Position numbers and translations under genes: made by a program
Assembly (NCBI RefSeq): GCF_000292525.1
Contig: NZ_AEYF01000015.1
Span: 1 to 64,000 of the forward strand
Origin: Rhizobium sp. CCGE 510
Lineage (GTDB): Bacteria > Pseudomonadota > Alphaproteobacteria > Rhizobiales > Rhizobiaceae
Reading direction: 5' to 3'
Length of the DNA stretch: 64,000 nucleotides
The notes under the pieces: model-generated
What the model was told of the DNA's origin: nothing
Database searches by the model: none
The model's input: only the letters and a program-made list of their open reading frames with translations
In this document: positions 19,295 through 27,393 of the stretch, piece after piece
Position numbering within the stretch: the first letter of the stretch is position 1
Layout: each line of letters begins with the position of its first letter

Positions 19295-19545
19295 GACCAA
19301 TTCTCGGCGCCGTCGACGGTGGAGGGCAGGGCAGTCTGGTGCAGCCCGTGGCGGCGGTCGAGGAACGCGCGAACGGCGGGCCAGTAACGGCAGCCCGTCA
19401 TTGGATCGATGCGCGGCAAGCCGTCGCGCTCCCAGACGATAGCAAGGGCGTCCCAAGCCGTCCTTGATTTGGCGCCGAGGACGCGATGAGCGATCGACGC
19501 TTCCGAAAGGTACAGCGGGTTATTGTCGTTGGCGGCAGCGGGCAT
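19291..19545 (-). CDS. Small DNA-binding/excisionase-like protein upstream of int
   Basis: An 84-aa protein beginning MPAAANDNNPLYLSEASIAH and containing IDPMTGCRYWPAVRAFLDRR, a pattern like the winged-helix of AlpA/excisionase proteins, which start from a short N-terminal helix and select a site by a basic wing. AAGGAGG precedes the start, and its stop overlaps the integrase start, so the two are co-translated. The role as recombination directionality factor is inferred from size and position. It carries the ANDN motif found in two other proteins of the element. Confidence 0.65.
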   Translation of the reverse strand: MPAAANDNNPLYLSEASIAHRVLGAKSRTAWDALAIVWERDGLPRIDPMTGCRYWPAVRAFLDRRHGLHQTALPSTVDGAENWS

Positions 19546-19714
19546 CGGTCCTCCTTTTCGATCGGAAGTTTAGGGTGGTGTAAACAGGGCATGTTGGTCA
19601 ATGGCCCCCGGCTGGTGAGGCCGGCGGCGCGCTTTGTGGTGGCGTGGTAATTGGAGGCGGCCAGCCGCATCATGCGGCGAAACGGCTGACCGCTGATCGG
19701 CCAGGGCGGGCCGA

Positions 19715-20017
19715 TTACAAATCTTTGCATCCGCTGATGAATTCCCAGAACTCACCCATGCGGTAGGTCTTGAAGGTGCACCAGTCCATTGCAGAGCCGC
19801 GCATATTGTTGCACTCGCGGCACGCGGCCGCCATGTTGTGTCGCTTCGTCCAGCCCTTGCGGCGTCCGGTAATTAGATGCTCGAGGGTGGCAGCGTCCGG
19901 TCGGTTCTGATCCCTGCCGCGGGGCAGGATGACCATGGGGCGGTCGCAGTAGCAGCAACGTCCCCCCTGCTTATCAAATAGCTCAAGAACAAGAGCTCGT
20001 TTCACCCCGGTCTTCAT
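19715..20017 (-). CDS. HNH endonuclease
   Basis: A 100-aa HNH nuclease: zinc pair CCYC near the N-terminus, catalytic LEHLITGRRKG with the first His, HNMAAACRECNNMRGS with the Asn/His and second Cys pair. The start at 20017 (MKTGVKRALVL) is chosen over an ORF extension to 20083. Small HNH proteins next to terminase genes assist DNA packaging in cos phages; here it lies by the integrase, far from terS, so packaging, homing or defence roles are all open. Its 5' end overlaps the next gene by 35 bp. Confidence 0.85.
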   Translation of the reverse strand: MKTGVKRALVLELFDKQGGRCCYCDRPMVILPRGRDQNRPDAATLEHLITGRRKGWTKRHNMAAACRECNNMRGSAMDWCTFKTYRMGEFWEFISGCKDL

Positions 20018-20291
20018 ATGGATTCCCACAGGCGGTGAGATGGCGTCCTTCGACCGTGCGGAACGGGCGGCCAGCCATGTCACCGGTGATAAGTTGGATG
20101 TAATAGATTTCTCTTCCCATCATTGACCGAGAGCGCGTCATCACGATGGCGACGTGGTCGCCGAAAGCAACGCTGTCGCCCGCAGCGAACCGGAACTCGG
20201 TGGCGGCGTAAACGCGAATAGGTCGTCTGCCAAGCAAAGAGCGCGGCAGCAGGCTTCTGTCGGTGTGTCGAATCGGTGTGTGGGTGGTCAT
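19983..20291 (-). CDS. Hypothetical element protein under divergent control
   Basis: A 102-aa protein starting MTTHTPIRHTDRSLLPRSLL with a central beta-rich stretch (GDSVAFGDHVAIVMTRSRS, YYIQLITGDMAGRPF) reminiscent of KOW/SH3-like folds. Start at 20291 follows GAGGA. A TTGACG-17-TATCAG promoter (20358-20363, 20335-20340) drives it leftward, with an operator copy at its -10/start region. First gene of the leftward HNH-xis-int run. Not recognised as a named family. Confidence 0.6.
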   Translation of the reverse strand: MTTHTPIRHTDRSLLPRSLLGRRPIRVYAATEFRFAAGDSVAFGDHVAIVMTRSRSMMGREIYYIQLITGDMAGRPFRTVEGRHLTACGNPYEDRGETSSCS

Positions 20292-20317
20292 TGGTCGATC
20301 CTCGTTGCTTCTAACCT

Positions 20318-20386
20318 GATTTCGTAATAATGTACTGATAGCTGCACTTTTTCGGTGCGTCAATACGAAATCGGTACATTATTACG
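20318..20386. promoter_or_regulatory. Divergent promoter with paired inverted operators
   Basis: cgtaataatgtac (20323-20335) and gtacattattacg (20374-20386) are perfect 13-bp inverted copies; gatttcgta (20318-20326) and tacgaaatc (20364-20372) form a second nested inverted pair. The left copy covers the start region of a leftward TTGACG/TATCAG promoter; the right copy covers the -10-like CATTAT immediately before the XRE gene. The architecture fits a repressor acting on both promoters. Confidence 0.8.
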
Positions 20387-20617
20387 ATGAAGATAGTTCA
20401 GTGCAAGATGGCGCGAGCCGCGCTCGGTTGGGGCGTGCGTGACCTTGCCAAAGAAGCTTGTGTGTCCCCTGATACTATCTCTCGTCTAGAGCGAGGTGAA
20501 GAGATACTGCCTCGAACACTCACAGCCATTCGGACCACGCTCGAGTCGGCCGGTGTCGAGTTCTTCGAAGATGACCGCGGCGACGGGGTAATTAAACTGC
20601 GCAATCGGCAGGAATAG
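20387..20617 (+). CDS. XRE-family transcriptional regulator (probable element repressor)
   Basis: A 76-aa helix-turn-helix protein: MARAALGWGVRDLAKEACVS, DTISRLERGEEILPRT and the short C-terminal tail VEFFEDDRGDGVIKLR typical of small HipB/XRE regulators. The operator runs to the base before the ATG, and there is no Shine-Dalgarno sequence, so the mRNA is probably leaderless. Likely represses itself and the leftward genes. The next gene starts 7 bp downstream. Confidence 0.88.
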   Translation: MKIVQCKMARAALGWGVRDLAKEACVSPDTISRLERGEEILPRTLTAIRTTLESAGVEFFEDDRGDGVIKLRNRQE

Positions 20618-20624
20618 CCGCCTT

Positions 20625-20990
20625 ATGCCGAAAATCATTGACGACCTAGTGTACTTCTTAGAGCGTCAGGACGACGGAAAGTATCAGATCGAAGGCGAGC
20701 ACCTTCTGGCTGATCTCAGCAACACTATTCCGGGGATCGGAGACCGCATCACCCTCACCATCCATGATGTCGGCATCTCAACCGTGGACGTCATCGGCCG
20801 GCACTTTGTGCGGCACCTCGACGAAGCTTCAGATTCCGAGTGGATTGCGTGGTTCATCATAGTTAAATCTGTCGACCTGCAGGAAGCAGACGACCTATTC
20901 GATGTCATCAATGAGAACTACTGCCGGTTTGTCAAAGCGCCGCCGGAGCATGCCGCGGATGTAGCGGTCGGGAAAGCGAAGAAGCCATGA
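20625..20990 (+). CDS. XRE-partner hypothetical protein A
   Basis: A 121-aa acidic protein of unknown function, 7 bp after the XRE gene and surely co-transcribed. Features include IPGIGDRITLTIHDVG and WFIIVKSVDLQEADDLFDV. The protein at 21103-21708 has the same spacing of motifs (VPNVGDTY, VQRRIFVD, GWLIIVRKVD), so the two are distant paralogues. No catalytic motif is apparent. Confidence 0.7.
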   Translation: MPKIIDDLVYFLERQDDGKYQIEGEHLLADLSNTIPGIGDRITLTIHDVGISTVDVIGRHFVRHLDEASDSEWIAWFIIVKSVDLQEADDLFDVINENYCRFVKAPPEHAADVAVGKAKKP

Positions 20991-21040
20991 TTGAACCCCG
21001 CCCAATGGGAAGTAGGGACGCCGCTGTAAGCTGCCGCATC

Positions 21041-21100
21041 ATGTTCATTCACTCCGACGGCATCGCTTCCGGCGTTCGCCTGCGGGATCGGCAGGACTAG
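21041..21100 (+). pseudogene. Remnant of a second XRE gene (C-terminal tail only)
   Basis: The 112 bp between partner A and partner B contain, in frame and ending at tag (21098-21100), the peptide FIHSDGIASGVRLRDRQD. This matches the tail of the intact XRE protein (VIKLRNRQE at its C-terminus) and the general C-terminal pattern of small XRE regulators. It sits directly before partner B, as the intact XRE gene sits before partner A. The helix-turn-helix part is gone. Confidence 0.6.
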
Positions 21101-21102
21101 GC

Positions 21103-21708
21103 GTGGCAAGTCGCAACTTTTCGGTACGATTGTTCGAGATCGACAAGGAAGGCAGCCTTGAGCCGATACTCGCTGTTGACGAGGACTACTTCGCCGGCAC
21201 AGTGCCAAACGTCGGCGACACCTATTCAACGCACGGGCTTGATGATTACACGTTCTACGCCGTGCAGCGGCGCATATTTGTAGATAGTCATGACGGTGCT
21301 GGCGGCTGGTTGATTATTGTCCGGAAGGTTGATGCGACATCGCTCTTAGAAAATGTTGTAAGCGCCTGGCAGGAGGATACTCAATTTTGGAACGAAATCG
21401 ATCAACAAGAGAGCATGGAGGAGGGTGAGCGCCGCAAACAAGATCGGGAAGACCGCGACGAGTATGCGCCTCGTCATAACCTCCATCCACGCGAGGTGCT
21501 GGCCCTTCGTTTTATGATCGAACATCCGGACTGCAATACAGTCGACGTCATCCCACAGGCTGGCGAACACACTATCAATGTCTTAGCCGCAGCCGCCCTA
21601 ATCCGACCGGGCGGAAAAAATCACAGTGGACAAAAGACGTGGCGGGTAACCGAGGAGGGTAACGCCGAGATTGAGCGCCGCGACAAATTGTCGAGCTGGA
21701 AATTCTAG
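21103..21708 (+). CDS. XRE-partner-like hypothetical protein B
   Basis: A 201-aa protein starting with GTG 2 bp after the XRE remnant. The N-terminal 90 residues resemble partner A in motif order (GTVPNVGDTY, RRIFVD, WLIIVRKVD). The C-terminal half is different: a charged linker (EEGERRKQDREDRDEY) then a winged-helix-like segment (ALRFMIEHPDCNTVDVIPQAG, TWRVTEEGNAEIER). It may bind DNA; otherwise unknown. Confidence 0.65.
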   Translation: MASRNFSVRLFEIDKEGSLEPILAVDEDYFAGTVPNVGDTYSTHGLDDYTFYAVQRRIFVDSHDGAGGWLIIVRKVDATSLLENVVSAWQEDTQFWNEIDQQESMEEGERRKQDREDRDEYAPRHNLHPREVLALRFMIEHPDCNTVDVIPQAGEHTINVLAAAALIRPGGKNHSGQKTWRVTEEGNAEIERRDKLSSWKF

Positions 21709-21807
21709 TGATGGCATAGACGCCAAGCTGGACGAAATCAGCAGGCCCTGACCAGTGTCGCCTTCCAACGAATCATGCAATATCGCTTCACAACCGGAGA
21801 GAGGTAA

Positions 21808-22191
21808 ATGAAGCGGACGAGTCTATTAGTTGGGGTTGCGGTTCTCTCGGGCTGCGTCAGCGCCGAGCAACTGGACAAGATATACGGTTCGCAGACCCCG
21901 CCCACAGCCGCAGAGCGCGCCGCTGCGGTAGCTTATATCAAGACCACGTTCTATGATCCATATTCCATCCGCGATGCGAGCATATCTAACTCACTGACGC
22001 TTCTAGACACGGGATACAGGTCAATTTGCGTTCGTTTCAACGCGAAGAACCGAATGGGCGGCTATGTCGGGATGACATCGACGTCGCTTCGCTTCCAAGG
22101 CGCAAGCGTCGTCAGCTCCCTACAGGATGCGCCCGGCTGCAACACCGCGCGACTCTCGTACTCGCCGTTCCCAGAACTTGAGAACCTCTGA
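21808..22191 (+). CDS. Small lipoprotein (lysogenic conversion candidate)
   Basis: A 127-aa protein with a signal peptide and lipobox VLSGC (cleavage before Cys, near residue 16), so probably anchored in the outer or inner membrane. The mature part has VAYIKTTFYDPYSIRDASIS, seen in small conserved rhizobial lipoproteins. Preceded by GGAGAGAGG-type ribosome binding sequence. Its location among the control genes, transcribed with the repressor strand, suggests expression in the integrated state; a surface role such as phage exclusion is only a guess. Confidence 0.75.
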   Translation: MKRTSLLVGVAVLSGCVSAEQLDKIYGSQTPPTAAERAAAVAYIKTTFYDPYSIRDASISNSLTLLDTGYRSICVRFNAKNRMGGYVGMTSTSLRFQGASVVSSLQDAPGCNTARLSYSPFPELENL

Positions 22192-22248
22192 TCAGCAGCG
22201 GGCTTGCGCTACGATGTCAAATCGTCCCGTTGCCTTTGGAGAACCACC

Positions 22249-22446
22249 ATGCCAAGCCTCGCACAACTGAACGGTTCGCTACACCTTCACAACTTCTATA
22301 TCGGCAAGTTGAAGGCTAAGCAGGAACAGCTGTTCGACAGCGATCCTGACCTGGCACTGCTCCTCGACAACGTTGCGGAGGTCCTGTCGGAGCACGCCGT
22401 GGTTTTGGCCGACGAGATCGCCGATCGGGAATACGAAGAAAGCTGA
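22249..22446 (+). CDS. Small helical hypothetical protein
   Basis: A 65-aa protein (MPSLAQLNGSLHLHNFYIGK...) with a TTGGAGAA ribosome binding site before the ATG at 22249. It is rich in Leu and acidic residues and predicted largely helical. An upstream in-frame start (22204) lacks support. It ends 38 bp before the convergent tailspike gene; a short gcggg/cccgc hairpin lies in the gap (22453-22469). Function unknown. Confidence 0.6.
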   Translation: MPSLAQLNGSLHLHNFYIGKLKAKQEQLFDSDPDLALLLDNVAEVLSEHAVVLADEIADREYEES

Positions 22447-22484
22447 GGGTGAGCGGGACGAGAGCCCGCCCACCTTTCGAGCAC

Positions 22485-25118
22485 CTACACCCGCCGGATA
22501 GACAGGTTCGTGTACGCTGCCACCGTCGTGATTGGGACAGCCGAGGCGTGCGACTGTGCAACTACAATCTGGACAGAGTCGCTAGTTCCGCCGATGACCG
22601 GCGTTAGGTACAGCACCGAAGAAAGATTGAGCGTGGCTGCGCCGTCGGAGCGCCCCAATCCATCAATATTTTTTGCGCCGCCGCTTGGCTTCGCTGCCTG
22701 CAACACCACGGCATCCGTGGTGGCAAGCCCGCTCAGGCGAACTTGAGCCTCGATGTGATAGTAGCCAGGGAACAACGGCGTGAATTGGAACGCGGTGTTG
22801 TCCCACTCGCCAAGATCGTCACGACCGGCAGCGTCGCTGAACTGGACGATAGTGTTCGCATTCGATGCCGATGCATTCTGCGCCCCGGCGAGCGTGGCGC
22901 TGACAAAGGTGTCAGTTTGGGTGTTGAAGTCCAGGCCGCCCCAGCCTTGCGAGCAGTAGCGCTGTTTCGGGTCGGCATGCGTCCCGACGCCAAGAACACG
23001 ACCACTGACCTTGTTGTTCGGATTCGAGCCGACGTTTGCAGTATTGCGCACGATCGTCTTGGCATTGACCGGAGCATACTCACCATCGACGATGGAGTTG
23101 CTATGCGTGGAGCCGGTGCCGCTCGATGAGAACTGGATAAGCCCGTTGTCTGTGTAGGTGGTCGGATCGGCATTGTATAAAATATTGCCAACACAGATGT
23201 TGTTTCGGGTTTCATAGGTATTCGGGCTATCGAATACCATGCAGGCTGCGCCGGCGTTCTGCACAGTATTGTCGTTGATGCTGTTGAACGACGCACCGTA
23301 TGTGAATTTCAAACCGAATATGTTGCAGGACGCCAACTGGTTGTGGTTGATCTCGCCGAACCGTTCGAAAACGTCCATACCTTCGGCCACACTTTCAATG
23401 TGGTTATCGTGGACCTGAAACCCGGTGTTCTGCCCCATCTCGGTTAGGTTGATGCCGTCGGACTGATCGCCATGACGCGCCAGCCCAGCCCCGGTAAAGT
23501 GCAGGTTGTAGATTGTGTTTCCGTAAATCTTGGCTTTCCAGCCTGGGCTATGCAGCGCCGCGAAGTCATTGGTCGTCGCAATCGCAGTCACGTTGGGGGC
23601 GCAGTCTGCCGCATCGCCGGCAGAAACCGCCGGATAGATTCCACTCTCTGCAAAGTCGTGAAAGTTGTTGTCGTGAACCTTCGCTCCACGGTTGCCAGCA
23701 AGCAAGACCGCATAACCCATGCCGAAGCCGGTGAATTCGCAACCATTGATCTCGAAATCGCGCGTGTTGCGCGCAAGAACGATGGTCTGCATTTTCCCAG
23801 ACGGGCTGTTGCCGATGAACCGGATACCTTTCACATGCGAGCGCTCATTTCTGGCGCCGCCGCTGGTCTGCACACCAGTGACATAGAGTACGACAGCGTT
23901 GGTCCCGTAACGACCGGTGGCATTCAAGCTCCAGCCGCCGGCGCCAGCATTGACCGCGGCGATGCGCGAGTCGCCGGCAATGTAGGGGTTGTTATTGTTG
24001 AAATAGGTCTTGTCGACAAAGACTGTCGCCGTACCGTCGCTCTCCAGGACCGAGTCGCTGACTGACATGGTGAGAGTGGCGCGCGGGTAGTACGTCTTGC
24101 CAGGGGTGAGTCTGACATGGCGCCAGGCATCCAGGGCGGCCTGCATGGCCGGCCCGTCATTGCTAGCCCCGTCACACAGCGCACCGAACATCTGAGGCGT
24201 GACAACGCTTTCCGCAAGCTCGAACCAAACGGTACCGCCACCAGATAGGGTGATCGAAAACTTGCCCTGATGCGCTGGCGCCGACGCGACCTTTTTATAA
24301 AGAGCGCCACCACCATCACCGGCTGCGGTATAGCCGGCCGTGCGGATATAGTCAGGCGCCACGGACGGAGTCCAGGCGGCGGCTATAGCTTTCGTCGCAA
24401 AAAGCGGATCGAGCACCGTAGACATGGCGCCAGTCGCAACAGCTGCGGCTGCCGTGGCATCAGCGGCAGCATCTTCAGCATCGACCACGGCTGCCTCGGC
24501 TGCCGCCTGAGCGGCTTCTGCTGCTGCAACGATCGCGGCACTTGCCTGATCAGACAGCAGGCGGAACGATGAGCCGTTGTCGACGTAGGCGATAATCATG
24601 CCGGCAAGCAGGCCACCAGCGGCGATCTGATTGCCAGAGTTGGTCAACAGCGCCTTGGCGCTGCCGCCGTTCTCTGAAACCGTCACGTTGCCCGCGTTAG
24701 CTTCGAAGATGTTGGCAATGCGCAGCACCGATGCGGATGTGGGGATCGTCGACGTGAGCTGGATATCGTTGGCCGTGCCCGCACCAACATCCGACAGTTT
24801 CACGAAGCTGTAGGGAAGATCCGCGATGCGCGTCCACGAACCAGTGCCGGACGACCCGTTCTTGCGGTAGACGCCGTTGTTGGCCGTTGTCGCATCGCCG
24901 ATAACCCAAGCCATGCTGTTCGCGGCATGAACGAGGTCGGCATCAAGCGCGGCCTTGGTGACAAACACAGACCCGCCGCTGGACGTAAAGGCGTTAATGA
25001 CGGATTCGTAGCCGGACAGAAGAGTGCGAACCTCTGCTTTGGCCGGCTTATGGTTGCCAGAAGAGGGGATACCATCCGTGACGTAATCCCGGTAAACCTG
25101 CTTGGCTGTGATGGCCAT
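22485..25118 (-). CDS. Phage tailspike with right-handed beta-helix
   Basis: An 877-aa tailspike. Residues 1-190 are a particle-attachment and beta-rich head region; about 195-240 is an Ala-rich coiled coil (AAEAAQAAAEAAVVDAE). From about residue 310, TPQMFGALCDGASNDGPAMQ opens a pectate-lyase-3-type beta-helix that runs to about 720 with many NxI/HDNNF-type rungs (KVHDNNFHDFAESGIY). The last 150 residues form a C1q/TNF-like trimerisation domain (FTPLFPGYYHIEAQVRLSG). Such proteins bind and often cleave surface polysaccharide. The reading frame is fully intact, unlike most structural genes of the element. Confidence 0.88.
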   Translation of the reverse strand: MAITAKQVYRDYVTDGIPSSGNHKPAKAEVRTLLSGYESVINAFTSSGGSVFVTKAALDADLVHAANSMAWVIGDATTANNGVYRKNGSSGTGSWTRIADLPYSFVKLSDVGAGTANDIQLTSTIPTSASVLRIANIFEANAGNVTVSENGGSAKALLTNSGNQIAAGGLLAGMIIAYVDNGSSFRLLSDQASAAIVAAAEAAQAAAEAAVVDAEDAAADATAAAAVATGAMSTVLDPLFATKAIAAAWTPSVAPDYIRTAGYTAAGDGGGALYKKVASAPAHQGKFSITLSGGGTVWFELAESVVTPQMFGALCDGASNDGPAMQAALDAWRHVRLTPGKTYYPRATLTMSVSDSVLESDGTATVFVDKTYFNNNNPYIAGDSRIAAVNAGAGGWSLNATGRYGTNAVVLYVTGVQTSGGARNERSHVKGIRFIGNSPSGKMQTIVLARNTRDFEINGCEFTGFGMGYAVLLAGNRGAKVHDNNFHDFAESGIYPAVSAGDAADCAPNVTAIATTNDFAALHSPGWKAKIYGNTIYNLHFTGAGLARHGDQSDGINLTEMGQNTGFQVHDNHIESVAEGMDVFERFGEINHNQLASCNIFGLKFTYGASFNSINDNTVQNAGAACMVFDSPNTYETRNNICVGNILYNADPTTYTDNGLIQFSSSGTGSTHSNSIVDGEYAPVNAKTIVRNTANVGSNPNNKVSGRVLGVGTHADPKQRYCSQGWGGLDFNTQTDTFVSATLAGAQNASASNANTIVQFSDAAGRDDLGEWDNTAFQFTPLFPGYYHIEAQVRLSGLATTDAVVLQAAKPSGGAKNIDGLGRSDGAATLNLSSVLYLTPVIGGTSDSVQIVVAQSHASAVPITTVAAYTNLSIRRV

Positions 25119-25130
25119 GATTTCTCCAAT

Positions 25131-25153
25131 AAAAAAGCCCGCTAAAGCGAGCT
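25131..25153 (-). terminator. Terminator between gene 25184 and the tailspike
   Basis: Stem agcccgc / gcgagct (one wobble) with loop taaa; on the minus strand it is followed by six T. It separates the tailspike from the genes upstream, so the tailspike needs its own promoter or readthrough. Confidence 0.7.
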
Positions 25154-25183
25154 CGTGATAGTTTTGATTGTTGGGCGGTCCGG

Positions 25184-25915
25184 CTATTCGTAGCCGGTGC
25201 CGTCGTCGAACAATGTGCCGTCGTCGTGCGGAATGCCGGGATCTTTATCTTCGGGCGGGTCTGGATCGATCTTCTGACCAATCACGTCGGGCCAGGTCAC
25301 CAGCCGGCGTCGTTCGTAGCCGTCGGAACGAACGACGGTGAGGTCGAGATGGCCGCCGATGCTGTAAATTAGCTCTGCATCCCGATAAGCCGGGTTGGGC
25401 CTCTTGCGTCCGCGCATGTATTCGAAGATCGCCGGTCCATAGTCGGCAAGTGGCGCTCGATGGCTCCAGCCAGTGGCCGCCATTTCCTCGGGTGGAGGGT
25501 ATTCACCTTGGCCGAATCCGAAGGGCCTGTCATGCAGCTCAAACGGCGCCGCAGCTTCATCTTCGAATGTGGAGAAGAACAACGAGATCGGCCCGCGCGT
25601 TTCGGAGATGGCGCCGATCGCCACACGTGCTGGGCTATCCCCCGCGAAGCCTTTATCGCGGATGACGGATAGCGAGGATGCCAAAACAGCCAACGTGCCG
25701 TCCACCGAACATGTTGCCTTGGCAGCCACAAGCACCATGTCAGTGATTACGTCGATAACCGGCACCGATCCGCTACCGACGATCGCCAGAGGGACCGCCG
25801 GCGAGGTCATGACCTTCTCGCGAAAGCCGGTGACCGTACCGTCGGGGAGATAGTTCGCGCCATCCGACAGGATTTCGACCCTGTCGAAAAACGGCTTCAA
25901 AATGTAACCAGTCAC
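25184..25915 (-). CDS. Phage hypothetical protein downstream of tape measure
   Basis: A 243-aa protein beginning with GTG that overlaps the tape-measure stop (GTGA). The middle part (VPVIDVITDMVLVAAKATCSVDGTLAVLAS, split here by family-like beta strands) and C-terminal GGHLDLTVVRSDGYERRRL are also seen in rhizobial prophages next to tail genes. No catalytic family is recognised. It may be a tail-assembly or baseplate-associated protein by position only. Confidence 0.6.
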   Translation of the reverse strand: MTGYILKPFFDRVEILSDGANYLPDGTVTGFREKVMTSPAVPLAIVGSGSVPVIDVITDMVLVAAKATCSVDGTLAVLASSLSVIRDKGFAGDSPARVAIGAISETRGPISLFFSTFEDEAAAPFELHDRPFGFGQGEYPPPEEMAATGWSHRAPLADYGPAIFEYMRGRKRPNPAYRDAELIYSIGGHLDLTVVRSDGYERRRLVTWPDVIGQKIDPDPPEDKDPGIPHDDGTLFDDGTGYE

Positions 25916-27327
25916 GCGTGCTCCAATTCAAAAATAACGCCGTTTAGGCATTCTTGAGCTGCTGTCTCATTCTGGAGTGCAACCGTGCGCTCCTTGATCT
26001 GCTCAATCTCGCGCTGGTATTCGTCGGCGCTTTTGCTTCCGCCGCCGCCACCGCCTGCGCCCTTCTTTTTGCTGCCGCCGGACGACGACGCGGTGACCGG
26101 ATAATCGGCAAGGGTGATCGGTTTAACCTTTGGCGCTTCCGCGAGCCGGCCGCCTTTTGGCGTCGTCGCTTCACCGCCGCCAAGAACACTGTTCTTCACT
26201 GCATCGGCAGTGAGGTCACCGGTCTGACGGATCGCGCTGTCGATCGTTTCCGTGAACGCATCATTGATTCGATCGGTGATGAGGCCGTCTTGTTTGATGA
26301 CGAGGCCGCCACCGAGGTACGATTTGACGGTATCGCCAGGAAGAGATCCGACGATGGCCTTGCCGACATTTGCCAGACCGACGGCTTCCCCGAAGGCGCG
26401 GGCCGTTGCTGCCGCACTGTCGAATTGCGCCCCCACGGCTTGTAGCTGGGTGATAATCTGATCGAAGTTTAGGCCGTTGACGAAGGCCGCCGTCCGATCG
26501 ATCTCGGCTCCGAAGGTTTCGCCAGCCTTTGCGGAGGAATTGAATTCGCGGGCCGCATTGATGAGTGCGGTTTGCAAGTTGCCGAGCCGCTGGTCGATCG
26601 TGAGAACAGAGCCTGCGACTTTCTGCTCAAGGATCGGTGCACCGGCTTGGAACGCGTCGAAAAACGCTTTTGAAGATAGCTTGCCGTCGAGCATGATCTG
26701 CCGAAGCTTTGCAACGGATCCGTCAGCCTCTCGGAGGCCGGCCGCTGCTGCCTGGAGGATTGTCGGCGCACCCTCAAGGATCGAATTGAACTCTTCCGCC
26801 CGAACAACTCCGCCGCCGAGGGTCTGGCTCAACTGCAGTAGCGCGCCGCTGGCCTCGGTCGCGGACGTACCGCCCACGCGAAGGGCAAGGGCGATGTTGT
26901 CGGCAAACGTGACAATCTGCTGCTGAGATACGCCGAGCTCCTTCTGAACGAGAGAAAGACGACTATAGAGCTGCACAAGTGTCTCGATCGGCGCGGCGTT
27001 CTTTGTCGCCGATGCAAACAGCGACTGATAAACCCGCTCCAATTCTGCGCCCGAAAGGCCAGCAACCTTCAAAGCGTTGTCGACGCCGGTTGCGGCGTCG
27101 CTGAGGGTCTTGAACCCTTGCACCCCGCCAATGAGTGCGAAGGCTCGAGCCGCGCCGGTGGTCAGCGTGTTGAAGCCGCCGCTTATCTTTTTGTTTAGAC
27201 CGGCGAAGCGAGTCTCGATCGATTTCGCCGCCTTGTTGGTTTGACCCATCGCGCGATTAAGAGAATTTTCGTATTTTCGGATATCTGCCGATAGAGAGAC
27301 TACGAGGCTCTCGAGGTCAGTTGCCAT
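25912..27327 (-). CDS. Tape-measure protein, shortened
   Basis: A 471-aa protein. Residues 1-70 (LVVSLSADIRKYENSLNRAM) and about 75-280 (GVVRAEEFNSILEGAPTILQ) are the conserved tape-measure N-terminal domain that sets tail length and starts tail assembly. The C-terminal part ends soon after a Gly/Ser/Lys-rich linker and a short coiled coil (YQREIEQIKERTVALQ). Most siphophage tape measures continue for hundreds of residues with membrane helices, which are missing here. The last ~10 residues (NGVIFELEHA) may come from a fused neighbour after an internal deletion. Confidence 0.85.
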   Translation of the reverse strand: MATDLESLVVSLSADIRKYENSLNRAMGQTNKAAKSIETRFAGLNKKISGGFNTLTTGAARAFALIGGVQGFKTLSDAATGVDNALKVAGLSGAELERVYQSLFASATKNAAPIETLVQLYSRLSLVQKELGVSQQQIVTFADNIALALRVGGTSATEASGALLQLSQTLGGGVVRAEEFNSILEGAPTILQAAAAGLREADGSVAKLRQIMLDGKLSSKAFFDAFQAGAPILEQKVAGSVLTIDQRLGNLQTALINAAREFNSSAKAGETFGAEIDRTAAFVNGLNFDQIITQLQAVGAQFDSAAATARAFGEAVGLANVGKAIVGSLPGDTVKSYLGGGLVIKQDGLITDRINDAFTETIDSAIRQTGDLTADAVKNSVLGGGEATTPKGGRLAEAPKVKPITLADYPVTASSSGGSKKKGAGGGGGGSKSADEYQREIEQIKERTVALQNETAAQECLNGVIFELEHA

Positions 27328-27393
27328 TCATTTTTCCTTGGATATCGGGCGCAACCGCTAGACGCGGAGCTTGCGGCGAGGCTTCATCGGCGG

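Noticed and set aside
19398..19730. 110-codon minus-strand frame between HNH and excisionase-like genes
   Set aside because: It overlaps the excisionase-like gene in another frame, and only that gene has a strong AAGGAGG site and coupling to int.
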